Below, in pieces: positions 1-8,237 of a stretch of DNA of 37,155 nt. A program made the translations under genes and the position numbers. The DNA is taken from the NCBI GenBank assembly GCA_030578315.1, contig JAUQQL010000015.1:1-37155 (forward strand), in the 5' to 3' direction. The notes below the pieces were generated by a model that saw only the letters and a program-made list of their open reading frames with translations, did not search any database and was not told the origin of the DNA. Source of the DNA: Thermodesulfobacteriota bacterium. Lineage in GTDB: Bacteria > Desulfobacterota > Thermodesulfobacteria > Thermodesulfobacteriales > Thermodesulfobacteriaceae. Each line of letters starts with the position of its first letter. Within the stretch, counting starts at the first letter, position 1.

Positions 1-77
1 AAAAAGAATTAAAAAAATAAAGTTAAAATTATAAAGGTTGATTTAAAAATTACTCTTATAAAGAGAGGGGGCTATAT

Positions 78-2054
78 ATGGAACCTAAGGTTTTAGCTAT
101 TTTGGGACAAAATGAAGGTGGAAAAACTACTTTAGCAGAAAATTTATGTAAACTTTGTGGGGAAACTCTTAAAAGTAGTAAAAAAGAAAGTACCACATAT
201 TTAAAAGTATATGGTTTAAAGTATAGAAATGTTTCTGTTTATCTTTTAGATACTCCTGGAGATGAAAATTTTATTGGTGAAGTAATATGGGCTGTTAATG
301 CAGCAGATATAGGTATTTTAGTAATAGATGCTTCTTCTCCTTTAAAGTATCAAGTAATAAGAACTTTTGAAATTGCTCAGGAATACGAGCTTCCTTTAGC
401 AATTTTTATTAATAAATTAGACCACGAAAAAGCCAATTTAAGTCAAACCTTAGCCGAGTTAAAAAACAATTTAGAAGTTTCTCAAATACCAGTAGTTTAT
501 TTTTGGGGTATGGAAAATTCTTCTCCTATTTTAGTGGACATGATTAAGGAACTGAGAGTTGTTGAAGAAGGAAATAAACTAAAGTTTGTAGAACTTTCTG
601 AAAATTTAAAATCTCAAATAAAGTTCTTAAGAGAGAATTTAGTAGAAGTTTCGGCAGAAGGTAAGGATGAGTTAATAGAAAAGTACTTAGAAGAGGGAAG
701 TTTAACCGAAGAAGAAATTTTAGAAGGTCTTAGAGAAAGTCTTATTAAGGGAAAGGTAATTCCTCTTTTTATGGGTTCTGCGGAAAATAATTGGGGTTTA
801 ATTTCTTTTTTCAATCAGATAATAGAACTTTCGCCATCTTACAAAAGAAAATTAAAAAAAGAGAACATTACTTCTACTTCCATAGGATTTATTTTTAAAA
901 ACTACATAGACCCTTATGCAGGAAAGCTTTCTTATGGACGAATTTATGCAGGAAAATTAACTTCTGATAGTGTAGTTTATACTGCAGATGGACATGAAGA
1001 AAAGTATACCCAAATTTTTATTCCTAAAGGAGATTCTCTGCAGCAAGTTAAGGAAGTTTCGGAAGGTGAAATAATTGTGTTTGCTAAGGTAGAAGCCTTA
1101 AAAACTGGAACTACTTTTTCTAATAGTTACATAAAAGAGGCTTTTAGAGTTCCTGAAATGCCTTTCCCCATGCTTACTCTAGCTTTGCATCCGGAAACTA
1201 GAGCAGATGAAGACAAAATTAGTGCTGCAATTTCTAAACTTAAGGAAGAAGACCCATCTTTAGTATTTAAAAGGGACGAAGAAACTCGAGAACTTTTAAT
1301 TTCAGGTATAGGAAAAATTCACATAGATAAAACTCTAGAAAAACTGAGAGAAAAATACGGAGTCAAGGTAAGAGTAAGCATCCCTAAGATTCCTTATAGG
1401 GAGACTATTAGAAAATCTGTTCAGGGCGTTATTTATCGGCATAAAAAACAAAGTGGTGGAAGAGGTCAATTTGCTGAAGTTCATTTTAACATCTTTCCTC
1501 TAGAAAGAGGAAAAGGTTTTGAATTTTTAGAAACTTTAACAGGAATGAATGTTCCTAGAAACTTTGTTCCTGCGGTAGAAAAGGGGGTAAGAGAAGCTAT
1601 GGAAAAAGGTATTTTAGCTAATTATCCGGTAGTGGATGTGAAAGTTCAGTTTTATGACGGAAAGTCTCACGAGGTTGACTCATCAGACTTAGCTTTTAAA
1701 ATTGCAGCTTTTCACTGTTTTAAAAAGGGTCTTGAACAAGCTGATCCTATCCTTTTAGAGCCTTATTCAGAACTTGAAATTTGGGTTCCTGATGAAAATG
1801 TGGGAGATGTAATTGGTGATCTTAATGCTAGGAGAGGAAGGGTTATAAGTATTGACAAAGAAAAAAAATATACTAAGATCCGAGCCCTTGCTCCTATGGC
1901 TGAGGTTCAAGATTATGTAATAACTCTTCATGGTTTCACTGCGGGAAGAGGAAGGTTCGTGAGTAGATTTTCTCACTACGAAGAAGTACCTCCTTTTATT
2001 GCTGAAAAAATTATAGCTGAAGCTAAAGCTTCTTCTGAAACTGAGGAAAAATGA
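78..2054 (+). CDS. EF-G-like translational GTPase (divergent paralogue)
   Basis: A 658-residue protein with the EF-G domain order: GTP-binding domain, beta-barrel domain II, then domains III, IV and V. Visible G motifs are a P-loop ending GGKTT (residues 14-18), DTPGD (58-62), NKLD (112-115) and a G5-like GSAENN. The domain IV loop that reaches the decoding centre is present (KKQSGGRGQFAEV), so it probably still binds ribosomes. It is shorter than canonical EF-G (about 690-700). The DTPGH histidine that activates water for GTP hydrolysis is Asp62 here, and the usual switch I sequence is not recognisable. That places it with EF-G-like/FusA2-type paralogues rather than the housekeeping factor. 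An AGAGAGGGGG ribosome site sits just before the ATG. mogA starts inside its stop codon (ATGA), so the two are probably translated together. Its exact role is unknown. Confidence 0.88.
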   Translation: MEPKVLAILGQNEGGKTTLAENLCKLCGETLKSSKKESTTYLKVYGLKYRNVSVYLLDTPGDENFIGEVIWAVNAADIGILVIDASSPLKYQVIRTFEIAQEYELPLAIFINKLDHEKANLSQTLAELKNNLEVSQIPVVYFWGMENSSPILVDMIKELRVVEEGNKLKFVELSENLKSQIKFLRENLVEVSAEGKDELIEKYLEEGSLTEEEILEGLRESLIKGKVIPLFMGSAENNWGLISFFNQIIELSPSYKRKLKKENITSTSIGFIFKNYIDPYAGKLSYGRIYAGKLTSDSVVYTADGHEEKYTQIFIPKGDSLQQVKEVSEGEIIVFAKVEALKTGTTFSNSYIKEAFRVPEMPFPMLTLALHPETRADEDKISAAISKLKEEDPSLVFKRDEETRELLISGIGKIHIDKTLEKLREKYGVKVRVSIPKIPYRETIRKSVQGVIYRHKKQSGGRGQFAEVHFNIFPLERGKGFEFLETLTGMNVPRNFVPAVEKGVREAMEKGILANYPVVDVKVQFYDGKSHEVDSSDLAFKIAAFHCFKKGLEQADPILLEPYSELEIWVPDENVGDVIGDLNARRGRVISIDKEKKYTKIRALAPMAEVQDYVITLHGFTAGRGRFVSRFSHYEEVPPFIAEKIIAEAKASSETEEK

Positions 2055-2542
2055 TAAAAGTAGGAATATTAACTGTAAGTGATAAGAGCAGTCAGGGGGA
2101 AAGGGAAGATTTATCAGGAAAAAAGTTAAAAGATTATATTAAGAAATTAGGATGGTGTTTGGAACAATATCAAATCATTCCTGATGAAAAAGAAAAAATT
2201 GTAGAGACTTTACTTAATTGGTGTGATAGAGAAAAGCTTGAACTTATTTTGACCACTGGAGGAACTGGAGTTTATCCTAGAGATGTAACTCCAGAAGCTA
2301 CCAAAGAAGTTTTGACAAAGGAAGTTCCAGGAATTTCAGAGTATATTAGATTTATAAGTTATCCTCATACTCCATTTGCAGCTTTATCGCGAGGAGTTTC
2401 AGGTATTCGTGGACAAACTTTAATAATTAATCTTCCAGGAAGTCCAAAAGCTATAGAAGAGATCTTTCCCTATCTTGTAGAAATTATTAAACATGCGATA
2501 TCAAAAATAAAAGGAGATTCAAGTGAGTGCTTCAGAAATTAG
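2051..2542 (+). CDS. mogA: molybdopterin adenylyltransferase-like protein (MogA/MoaB family)
   Basis: A 163-residue single-domain MoCF-binding protein. Family signatures are the N-terminal GILTVSDKSSQGERED, the central TTGGTGVYPRDVTPEAT and the later NLPGSPKA. MogA adenylylates molybdopterin before metal insertion into molybdenum or tungsten cofactor. MoaB paralogues share the fold, and I cannot separate the two by eye. The start overlaps the previous gene's stop by 4 bp. The 3' end overlaps the start of selD by 20 bp, and selD's ribosome site (AAAGGAGA) lies inside this gene. The pairing with selD fits an organism making molybdenum or tungsten plus selenium enzymes such as formate dehydrogenase, but that is inference. 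Confidence 0.9.
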   Translation: MIKVGILTVSDKSSQGEREDLSGKKLKDYIKKLGWCLEQYQIIPDEKEKIVETLLNWCDREKLELILTTGGTGVYPRDVTPEATKEVLTKEVPGISEYIRFISYPHTPFAALSRGVSGIRGQTLIINLPGSPKAIEEIFPYLVEIIKHAISKIKGDSSECFRN

Positions 2543-3572
2543 ACTAACCCAAATGGTAAGAGCTGCAGGCTGAGCTTCAAAGCTTCCACAAGAGTTTCTT
2601 GTGGAAATTTTAAAAGAACTTGAAGTTCCCACCCATCCTAACCTTCTTCAAAGTTTTGAGGAAGGTGCTGATGCTGCTATATATAAATTAACTTCCGAAG
2701 TAGCTCTAGTTTTTAGTGCTGATTTTTTTACCCCGGTGGTAGATGATCCTTTCGTTTTTGGACAAATTGCAGCTGCTAACTCCCTTTCTGATATTTATGT
2801 AAGTGGAGCAAAACCCCTTTTAGCTTTAAATTTAATTTCCTTTCCTAAAAAAGGAGTCCCTAAAGAGATCCTTAAAGAAATTTTAAAAGGTGGACTTTAT
2901 AAAATAAAAGAAGCCGGAGCTTTGCTTGTAGGTGGACATAGTGTAGAAGATCCAGAACCTAAATATGGACTGGCTGTAATAGGAATAGCTCATCCTGACA
3001 GAATTATCACTAACAAAAATGCTAAACCTGGTGACTTACTTTACCTTACTAAACCTCTTGGTTTAGGAATACTTCTTACTGCCTATAAAGCTAAGCTTAT
3101 TTTTCCCCATTCTGAAATTTATCAAAAAATGATTGATACCATGACTGAGCTTAATAACAAGATAGCTGAAATTATGTTAGATTTAGAACTTAAAGGAGCA
3201 ACTGATGTTACAGGTTTTGGACTTCTAGGACATGCTCTGGAGATGGCTTTAGCTAGTAAAAAAACTTTAATTATCTATGCCTCACAAGTTCCTTACTTTG
3301 AGGAAGCTAAAGAGTTTATAAAGTTAGGATTAATACCAGAAGGAGATTATAATAATCTTAACTTCTGTAAAAAACTGTTAGAAGTTTCTTCTAAAGTTTC
3401 AGAAGAAGATCTGTTTATTTTAGCTGATGCACAAACTTCAGGAGGTTTTCTTCTCTGTGTACCTAAAGAAAAACAATATATTTTTGAAGAAAAAGCTAAA
3501 GAAAAAAAACTTTTTATTAAATTAATTGGTGAAGTTAAAGAAGGAAATCCTTGTTTAAAGATTTTACTTTAA
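2523..3572 (+). CDS. selD: selenide, water dikinase SelD, itself a selenoprotein (UGA = Sec17)
   Basis: Makes selenophosphate from selenide and ATP for selenocysteine and selenouridine synthesis. A plain reading starts only at 2601, after a UGA. Reading from GTG at 2523 gives VSASEIRLTQMVRAAG, then UGA at 2571-2573, then ASK. This is the conserved SelD active site (C/U)xxK, with Sec at residue 17 and Lys at 20, the same positions as Cys17/Lys20 of the E. coli enzyme. An AAAGGAGA ribosome site precedes the GTG at good spacing, whereas 2601 has none and would drop the catalytic loop. Total length is 349 residues, normal for the family. Further signatures are SADFFTPVVDDP, AAANSLSDIY, VGGHSVED and TDVTGFGLLGH. 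The 3' end overlaps the convergent thioredoxin-like gene by 4 bp. selA, selB and selC must lie elsewhere. Confidence 0.95.
2584..2606 (+). promoter_or_regulatory. candidate bacterial SECIS hairpin for selD Sec17
   Basis: A perfect 9-bp inverted repeat, TTCCACAAG / CTTGTGGAA, closes a 5-nt loop AGUUU. It begins 10 nt after the UGA at 2571-2573, and its apical loop is 19 nt after the UGA. Bacterial SECIS elements are hairpins just downstream of the UGA, inside the coding region, with a G near the start of the apical loop; this one fits in position and loop. The bulged U seen in the E. coli fdhF element is not obvious. SelB binding is inferred. Confidence 0.75.
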
Positions 3573-4060
3573 TTTTTACAAATTCGATACTTATTAAGAA
3601 TTTCCAAAAAATTGTGATAACTTTTATATCCTACTAGTTTTTCCACCTTCTGTCCTTTGCTGTCTATTAAGTAAGTTGTAGGAGTAGTAGAAAGGTCTGG
3701 AAAACTTTTAAGAACTTTAGAGTCAGCAAATCCTACCAAATAATTTAATTCTCTTGAAGAAACAATTTTAGGCAGTAAAGGAATTCCTTCTTTGTCTAAC
3801 ATTAAAGAAATTATCTGAAAATTTTTACTCTTACAATTTTCTTTAAGCTGTTTTAAAACTTTTAATTCCAAAATACAAGGTGCACAGTAGCTGGTAAAAA
3901 AATTTACTAACAAAAACTTACCTTTAAAATCTGAGATATTGTACTTTTTTCCATCATAAGTATAAAAAGAAAAATTCCACTCACTTGGGCAGGCATTATA
4001 ACTCAATAAAAACAAAAAAAGAAATAACACTAACTTACATACTAATAACTTTTTTTTCAT
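3569..4060 (-). CDS. secreted/periplasmic thioredoxin-like protein (TlpA/ResA type)
   Basis: 163 residues. The N-terminus is a signal peptide (MKKKLL then a Leu/Phe-rich core to about residue 22). Then comes a thioredoxin fold with the redox motif SYCAPC in the expected position after a beta strand (FLLVNFF), and a TTPTTYLID segment carrying the cis-proline. TlpA/ResA proteins reduce disulfides in exported proteins, often for cytochrome c maturation; no such partner gene is adjacent. An AC pair near the signal end hints at a lipoprotein, but the lipobox is not canonical. No clear ribosome site precedes the ATG, and a strong hairpin lies just upstream, so expression may be low or driven by a weak promoter in the short gap. 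Confidence 0.82.
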   Translation of the reverse strand: MKKKLLVCKLVLFLFLFLLSYNACPSEWNFSFYTYDGKKYNISDFKGKFLLVNFFTSYCAPCILELKVLKQLKENCKSKNFQIISLMLDKEGIPLLPKIVSSRELNYLVGFADSKVLKSFPDLSTTPTTYLIDSKGQKVEKLVGYKSYHNFLEILNKYRICKN

Positions 4061-4093
4061 TTTTAAAAAATTTTTTAAAACTTTTAAAAATTT

Positions 4094-4129
4094 AAAAGGA
4101 GGTTAGGTATAAAACCCTAACCTCCTTTT
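4094..4129. terminator. strong intrinsic terminator, probably bidirectional
   Basis: A perfect 14-bp inverted repeat, AAAAGGAGGTTAGG / CCTAACCTCCTTTT, with an 8-nt loop. A T run follows on the plus strand (TTTTTT). The minus-strand side continues TTTTAAATTTTT. It lies directly downstream of the minus-strand small secreted-protein gene, which it most likely terminates. It can also stop read-through arriving from the left. Confidence 0.88.
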
Positions 4130-4173
4130 TTAGTTAAAGATACTTAATTTAAAAAAAAATACAAGAGGCTAAA

Positions 4174-4374
4174 TTACTCAGCTTTCTTCTCTTGAGTAGC
4201 ATTATCAACAGCTTTTTTGGGAGCTTTTTTAGTAGCTTTTTTCACCTTCTTTTTTTCTACCTTAGTAGCCTTTTTCTGAGGAGTAGTAACCTCTGTAGTT
4301 TGATTTTGAGTTGCTATAACAGGTGATACTAAAAGTCCTAAAGCTAATAGTGCACCTAAAAGTTTTTTAACCAT
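4174..4374 (-). CDS. small secreted Lys/Ala/Thr-rich protein
   Basis: 66 residues. A clear signal peptide (MVKK, hydrophobic core GALLALGLLVSPVIA) is predicted to be cut after VIA at about residue 21. This leaves a mature peptide of about 45 residues with around 14 lysines in a KKAT/KKAP pattern. It is low-complexity, very basic and has no cysteines. An unusually strong G-rich ribosome site (AAGGGGGG) lies 5-12 bases before the ATG, and the gene has its own strong terminator, which together suggest a highly expressed monocistronic gene. I recognise no family. An envelope or nucleic-acid/LPS-binding role would be a guess. Confidence 0.75.
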   Translation of the reverse strand: MVKKLLGALLALGLLVSPVIATQNQTTEVTTPQKKATKVEKKKVKKATKKAPKKAVDNATQEKKAE

Positions 4375-4513
4375 GACTTAACCCCCCTTTTTTAATTTTT
4401 TTTTAAATTTCTAAAAAACAAATTTCATACCTAAAAGATTTTCAAAAAATTCAACATAAATTTTCTTTTCAGAAGGTAAAAATGTCTTTTAAATTGATAC
4501 AATTTTGTAATAT

Positions 4514-5446
4514 CTAAAGTTTAGAATAGATAAATTCTAGAAGACCTTTTACCTCTACTGAAAAATCTAAAAAGTACAAATTAGGAGATGGTTTTAATTT
4601 AACCCCGTCTTTAAGGGTAGTTAAATAATTTTCTTGAGGTAGAAGATTAAAGTTTTCGTAAAAATGATGGTCTGGAAAAGAAATAAACTTTTTTACTTTT
4701 ATTCCGAGTTTTTTGAGAACTTTTAAAAACTGTTGGTTATCTCCCAATCCACAAAAGGCTATAAATTCTTTTTCTTGATAGTTTTTTAAAATTTTTCCTT
4801 CTGAATCAATAACTTTCCAGTCTTTTCGGTAAAGTTTAAAAGTAGGTTTATCTTTGAGTTGTAAATCAAAAGGTTCAATTTCTTGATAGCTTAGTATTAT
4901 GGCGTCTGCTCTTTTTAAATTTTCTAAAGGTTCTCTTAATCTTCCCCAAGGAAAAAGTCTAGCTTTTAAGTCTTCTTTTTTTAGAAGAACCAAATCAATA
5001 TCTTTTTTAAGTCTTATATATTGGAATCCGTCATCCAATAAAATTAAATCTCCTTTAAGTTCTCTTACTGCTACTTCTCCTCCTCTAACTCTATCTTCGT
5101 CTACTATTATGCTTACCTTTAAATCTTTTTTTTCTACTAATTTAGCTAATAAGTAGGGTTCATCTCCTGCATTTCTCCAATTTTCTAATATTTTTCCTTT
5201 AAAAGAAACTATTAAAGTTCCCTTACTTTTTCTTTTATATCCTCTAGAAAGAATAACTACATGGTACTTAGAAGATAGTTTTTCACATAGAAACTTTACT
5301 AAACTAGTTTTTCCTGTACCTCCTAAAGAAAGATTTCCTACTGAAATAACTGGAATTTTAAGTTGATAGATTTTTAAGAAAGTTTTTTGATAAGCTAAGT
5401 TTCTTAGTTTTAAAAGGTAAAAATAGGGATTTAAAAAGTTGAGCAT
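4514..5446 (-). CDS. lpxK: tetraacyldisaccharide 4'-kinase (lipid A synthesis)
   Basis: Phosphorylates the 4' position of the lipid A disaccharide at the inner face of the cytoplasmic membrane. The 310 residues match the usual LpxK length. Visible signatures are ISVGNLSLGGTGKTSLV (P-loop, around residues 35-51), LSRGYKRKSKG, NAGDEPYLLA, LLDDGFQY and FPWGRLREPL, all typical of the family. A hydrophobic N-terminal segment (LNFLNPYFYLLKLRN) would anchor it to the membrane. It starts 5 bp after the flippase-like gene and is presumably co-transcribed with it. It is firm evidence for a Gram-negative outer membrane. Confidence 0.95.
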   Translation of the reverse strand: MLNFLNPYFYLLKLRNLAYQKTFLKIYQLKIPVISVGNLSLGGTGKTSLVKFLCEKLSSKYHVVILSRGYKRKSKGTLIVSFKGKILENWRNAGDEPYLLAKLVEKKDLKVSIIVDEDRVRGGEVAVRELKGDLILLDDGFQYIRLKKDIDLVLLKKEDLKARLFPWGRLREPLENLKRADAIILSYQEIEPFDLQLKDKPTFKLYRKDWKVIDSEGKILKNYQEKEFIAFCGLGDNQQFLKVLKKLGIKVKKFISFPDHHFYENFNLLPQENYLTTLKDGVKLKPSPNLYFLDFSVEVKGLLEFIYSKL

Positions 5447-5451
5447 AAAAA

Positions 5452-6411
5452 CTAACTTTTCCTTAAGTCTTTAAGAAGAAAAATTGAAAAAATAATACCT
5501 CCTAAAAAGGCACTTAAATACTGACTAATAAGTCTCCAAAAAATTACAAAAATTCCTAAAATATCTTCAGAAAGATATGTAGAAAAAATAGGCAAGGCTC
5601 CCAGTTCTCCTACTCCACTTCCTCCCGGAGTAGGACTCATAAATATGGCATATATTAAAGGCAATTGAGAAAAATAGAGTTCTTTCCAGTCAATGTCAAC
5701 ATGAAAAGCTTTGAGTAAAAAGATACCTATAAATATAAATGAAAAGTAAAGAAAAAAACTAAAAATTAAAACTAAAATAAAAATTTTTTTATCTTTTTTA
5801 ATAAGTTGTTTGCAAGTGGCTATGTATTTTAAAAAAGTATTTTTTACTTTTTTTCTTAAATTAACTCCTAAAAAAGACTCGTTTTTGGTTATTAGTCTTT
5901 GCCAAATAATGTACCCTAAAAAGAACAAAATTATTAGTAAAGAAACTATAATTAGAAATTCTTTGGTTTGTTTAGGATTTTTTAAAAGAGTATGTAAAGT
6001 AAAAGGTAAAAAAAATATATAAAAAAGAGTTCCAGAAACACCCTTAATAGTAACTACCGTAAGAATTTTATGAAACTCACCTCCCTTACGAGAGAGAGTA
6101 TAAAGAGGAAGCACTTCTCCCCCTAAATGAGCAGGGGTGATTGTAGCTCCAAAAGTACTTACTAAAGAAACTAAATAACCGTATGAAAAGGGATATTTTA
6201 AGTCTAAACTTCGAGCGACAAAAAAAAGCCTTAAATTGTCAAAAGTGTGATAAAAAATTAAAGAACAAAAAGAATAAAAAAGATATTTTTTATTAAGTTT
6301 CATCAGGACCTGTAAAAAATTAGGAGGACAGGTTTTAAAAATAATATAACTAAAGGAAAATAAAATAACAATTATAGTTATACAAAGTCCGTATAAAAAG
6401 TTTTTGTACAT
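5452..6411 (-). CDS. flippase-like membrane protein (LPG-synthase TM / YbhN-UPF0104 family)
   Basis: 319 residues, almost entirely hydrophobic, with about seven or eight membrane segments. Two family hallmarks are visible: TPAHLGGEVLPLYTLSRKG around residues 95-115 and SPTPGGSGVGELG near residue 260. These belong to the lysylphosphatidylglycerol synthase transmembrane-region family, which includes proteins thought to move or modify membrane lipids. There is no C-terminal aminoacyl-transferase domain, so it is not an LPG synthase proper. It heads a two-gene unit with lpxK, which suggests a link to lipid A or other envelope lipid. The substrate is unknown. A paralogue lies at 24676-25566. Confidence 0.85.
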   Translation of the reverse strand: MYKNFLYGLCITIIVILFSFSYIIFKTCPPNFLQVLMKLNKKYLFYSFCSLIFYHTFDNLRLFFVARSLDLKYPFSYGYLVSLVSTFGATITPAHLGGEVLPLYTLSRKGGEFHKILTVVTIKGVSGTLFYIFFLPFTLHTLLKNPKQTKEFLIIVSLLIILFFLGYIIWQRLITKNESFLGVNLRKKVKNTFLKYIATCKQLIKKDKKIFILVLIFSFFLYFSFIFIGIFLLKAFHVDIDWKELYFSQLPLIYAIFMSPTPGGSGVGELGALPIFSTYLSEDILGIFVIFWRLISQYLSAFLGGIIFSIFLLKDLRKS

Positions 6412-6429
6412 AGACTTAACTTATTTTTC

Positions 6430-6457
6430 AGTATAACACACCTTCCCTCTTTGAAAA
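6430..6457 (-). promoter_or_regulatory. candidate promoter for the flippase-lpxK unit
   Basis: On the minus strand, TATACT (6435-6430) is preceded by TTTTCA (6457-6452) at 16-bp spacing, about 18 bp before the flippase ATG. On the plus strand the same bases contain TTGAAA (6451-6456), a possible -35 for the HIT gene with TAATTT 15 bp further on. The two divergent promoters may therefore overlap. This is a motif match only. Confidence 0.4.
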
Positions 6458-6511
6458 CTGAATTTTTATGCTAATTTATTTCTACCAATTTTTTAACTTT
6501 AGGAGTTTAAA

Positions 6512-7006
6512 ATGGAGAGAAAAATTTTGTGGGCACCTTGGAGAGGAGAGTATGTTTCAAAAAAAAGAGAAACTGGATGTATTTTTTGTATTCCCAATTC
6601 ACCTCTTCCTGATGAAGAAAAGTTAGTTCTTTATAGAGACCAGAAAGTACTGGTTATTATGAACAAGTTTCCTTACAATGTTGGACATCTTCTAGTTTCT
6701 CCTGTAAGACATGTTAAAGAATTAGAAGAGTTGATAGAGGAAGAACTTTTAGCTCTTATGAAAATTACTAGAGAATGTGTTAAAATTTTAAAAAAAGTTT
6801 TTAATCCTCAAGGTTTTAATATAGGTTTTAATCTTGGAAAAGTTGCTGGAGCAGGATATCCTGACCATCTTCATCTTCAAATTGTTCCTCGATGGGAAGG
6901 AGATATTAATTTTTTAACAATTTTAGATGAAGTAAGATTGATTTCTCATCATCTAATTTCTACTTATAGAGAACTTTTTTCGTATTTTCAAAAAGTTAGA
7001 ATTTAA
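6512..7006 (+). CDS. HIT-family nucleotide hydrolase/transferase (Ap4A phosphorylase-like)
   Basis: 164 residues. The N-terminus APWRGEYV followed by CIFC (Cys23, Cys26) and the HIT core [11 protein letters not shown] ... [11 protein letters not shown] are typical of the Ap4A-phosphorylase-like group of histidine-triad proteins. The triad reads H-L-H-L-Q, with Gln where hydrolases such as HinT have the third His. That H-x-H-x-Q form is found in GalT and Ap4A phosphorylases, so nucleotidyl transfer or phosphorolysis of diadenosine polyphosphates is likelier than simple hydrolysis. TTTAGGAG lies just before the ATG. The stop overlaps the convergent tyrS stop. Confidence 0.88.
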   Translation: MERKILWAPWRGEYVSKKRETGCIFCIPNSPLPDEEKLVLYRDQKVLVIMNKFPYNVGHLLVSPVRHVKELEELIEEELLALMKITRECVKILKKVFNPQGFNIGFNLGKVAGAGYPDHLHLQIVPRWEGDINFLTILDEVRLISHHLISTYRELFSYFQKVRI

Positions 7007-8235
7007 ACCACCTTAAGTTTTAAAAATTTCTTTTTTCCTATTTTCAAAAGATAATTACCAGGATTTAAAAAGATCTCTTCTTGAGTAAGGACTTCTGTTG
7101 AAGAATTATTTATATTTAAAGTGGTTAAATCTAAAGCCTTCTGATTAATTAGCCTACGTGCTTCGGAACTACTTTTAACTATTCCTTGTTCTTTTAAAAA
7201 ACCAGGTATCCAGAGTTTGCCAGAAGAAACTTCAATTTCCGGCACCAATGTAGGGGCTTCTTTTTTACTAAAAACTCGTTCAAATTCCTCTTCAGCTTTT
7301 AAAGCTTCTTTTTCAGAATGAAAATAAGCTACCAAAGTTCTAGCTAATCTTTTTTTGACTTCTTTAGGATGAAGCTTACCACTTGATACTTTATCTTTCA
7401 TATCTTCAATTTCTTCTGTAGAAACCTCGGTTAAAAGTTCATAATACTTCCACATAATACTATCTGGAATAGACATAATTTTTCCATACATTTCAAAAGG
7501 AGGTTCCATAATGCCTACATAATTACCTAAGCTTTTGCTCATTTTTTGGACTCCATCTAAACCTTCTAAAAGCGGTAATGTGATGATGACTTGAGCCTCT
7601 TGTCCATATTCTCTTTGAATATCTCTTCCAATAAGAAGATTAAAAAGTTGATCAGTGCCTCCAAGTTCTATGTCTGCTTCCAAAGCAACAGAATCGTAAG
7701 CCTGAAATAGAGGATAAATTAACTCATGAATATTGATAGGAATTCCTAATTCGAAACGTTTTTTAAAATCTTCTCTTTCAAGCATTCGTGCTACTGTATA
7801 TTTAGCACAAAGTTTGACTACTTCTTCTGCAGTCATTTGAGAGAACCACTGGCTGTTAAATACTACTTTAGTTTTCTTTGGGTCTAAAATTTTGAAAACT
7901 TGTTCCTTATAAGTTTGAGCATTTTTTAAAACTTGTTCTTTAGTTAAGGCTGGCCGTGTTTCTGATCTTCCGGTAGGATCTCCTATCATTCCAGTAAAAT
8001 CACCTATCAAAAAATAAACTTCGTGTCCCAGATCTTGAAACTGTCTAAGTTTTCTAAGTAACACCGTATGTCCTAAGTGAAGATCAGGAGCCGTAGGATC
8101 AAAACCAGCCTTAATCCTTAAAGGTTTTTTACTCTGGTAAGCTTTTTCAAGTTTACGGATCAGATCCTGCTCTTCTATAAGATGAACAACCCCTCTTTTT
8201 ATAATTTTAAGAGCTTGAGTTATTTCTAATAACAT
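7003..8235 (-). CDS. tyrS: tyrosyl-tRNA synthetase
   Basis: 410 residues. Class I synthetase with HLGH (residues 53-56, the HIGH motif) and KMSKS (231-235). The tyrosine pocket region includes [12 protein letters not shown] and [10 protein letters not shown], and a C-terminal S4-like RNA-binding domain includes [14 protein letters not shown]. The layout matches the bacterial TyrRS class with HLGH/KMSKS signatures. GAGGAGG, inside the end of the cobA-hemD gene, is its ribosome site, 2 bp separate the two genes, and it is the last gene of the hem operon. An aminoacyl-tRNA synthetase here has no obvious metabolic reason and may simply be co-transcribed. Confidence 0.96.
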   Translation of the reverse strand: MLLEITQALKIIKRGVVHLIEEQDLIRKLEKAYQSKKPLRIKAGFDPTAPDLHLGHTVLLRKLRQFQDLGHEVYFLIGDFTGMIGDPTGRSETRPALTKEQVLKNAQTYKEQVFKILDPKKTKVVFNSQWFSQMTAEEVVKLCAKYTVARMLEREDFKKRFELGIPINIHELIYPLFQAYDSVALEADIELGGTDQLFNLLIGRDIQREYGQEAQVIITLPLLEGLDGVQKMSKSLGNYVGIMEPPFEMYGKIMSIPDSIMWKYYELLTEVSTEEIEDMKDKVSSGKLHPKEVKKRLARTLVAYFHSEKEALKAEEEFERVFSKKEAPTLVPEIEVSSGKLWIPGFLKEQGIVKSSSEARRLINQKALDLTTLNINNSSTEVLTQEEIFLNPGNYLLKIGKKKFLKLKVV

Positions 8236-8237
8236 TT

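Noticed and set aside
1-77. Promoter for the EF-G-like gene
   Set aside because: TTGATT and TATAAA occur but with 13-bp spacing, and the window starts too close to judge.
2601-3572. SelD starting at GTG 2601
   Set aside because: It has no ribosome site and lacks the catalytic Sec/Lys loop; the frame extends through a Sec UGA to GTG 2523.
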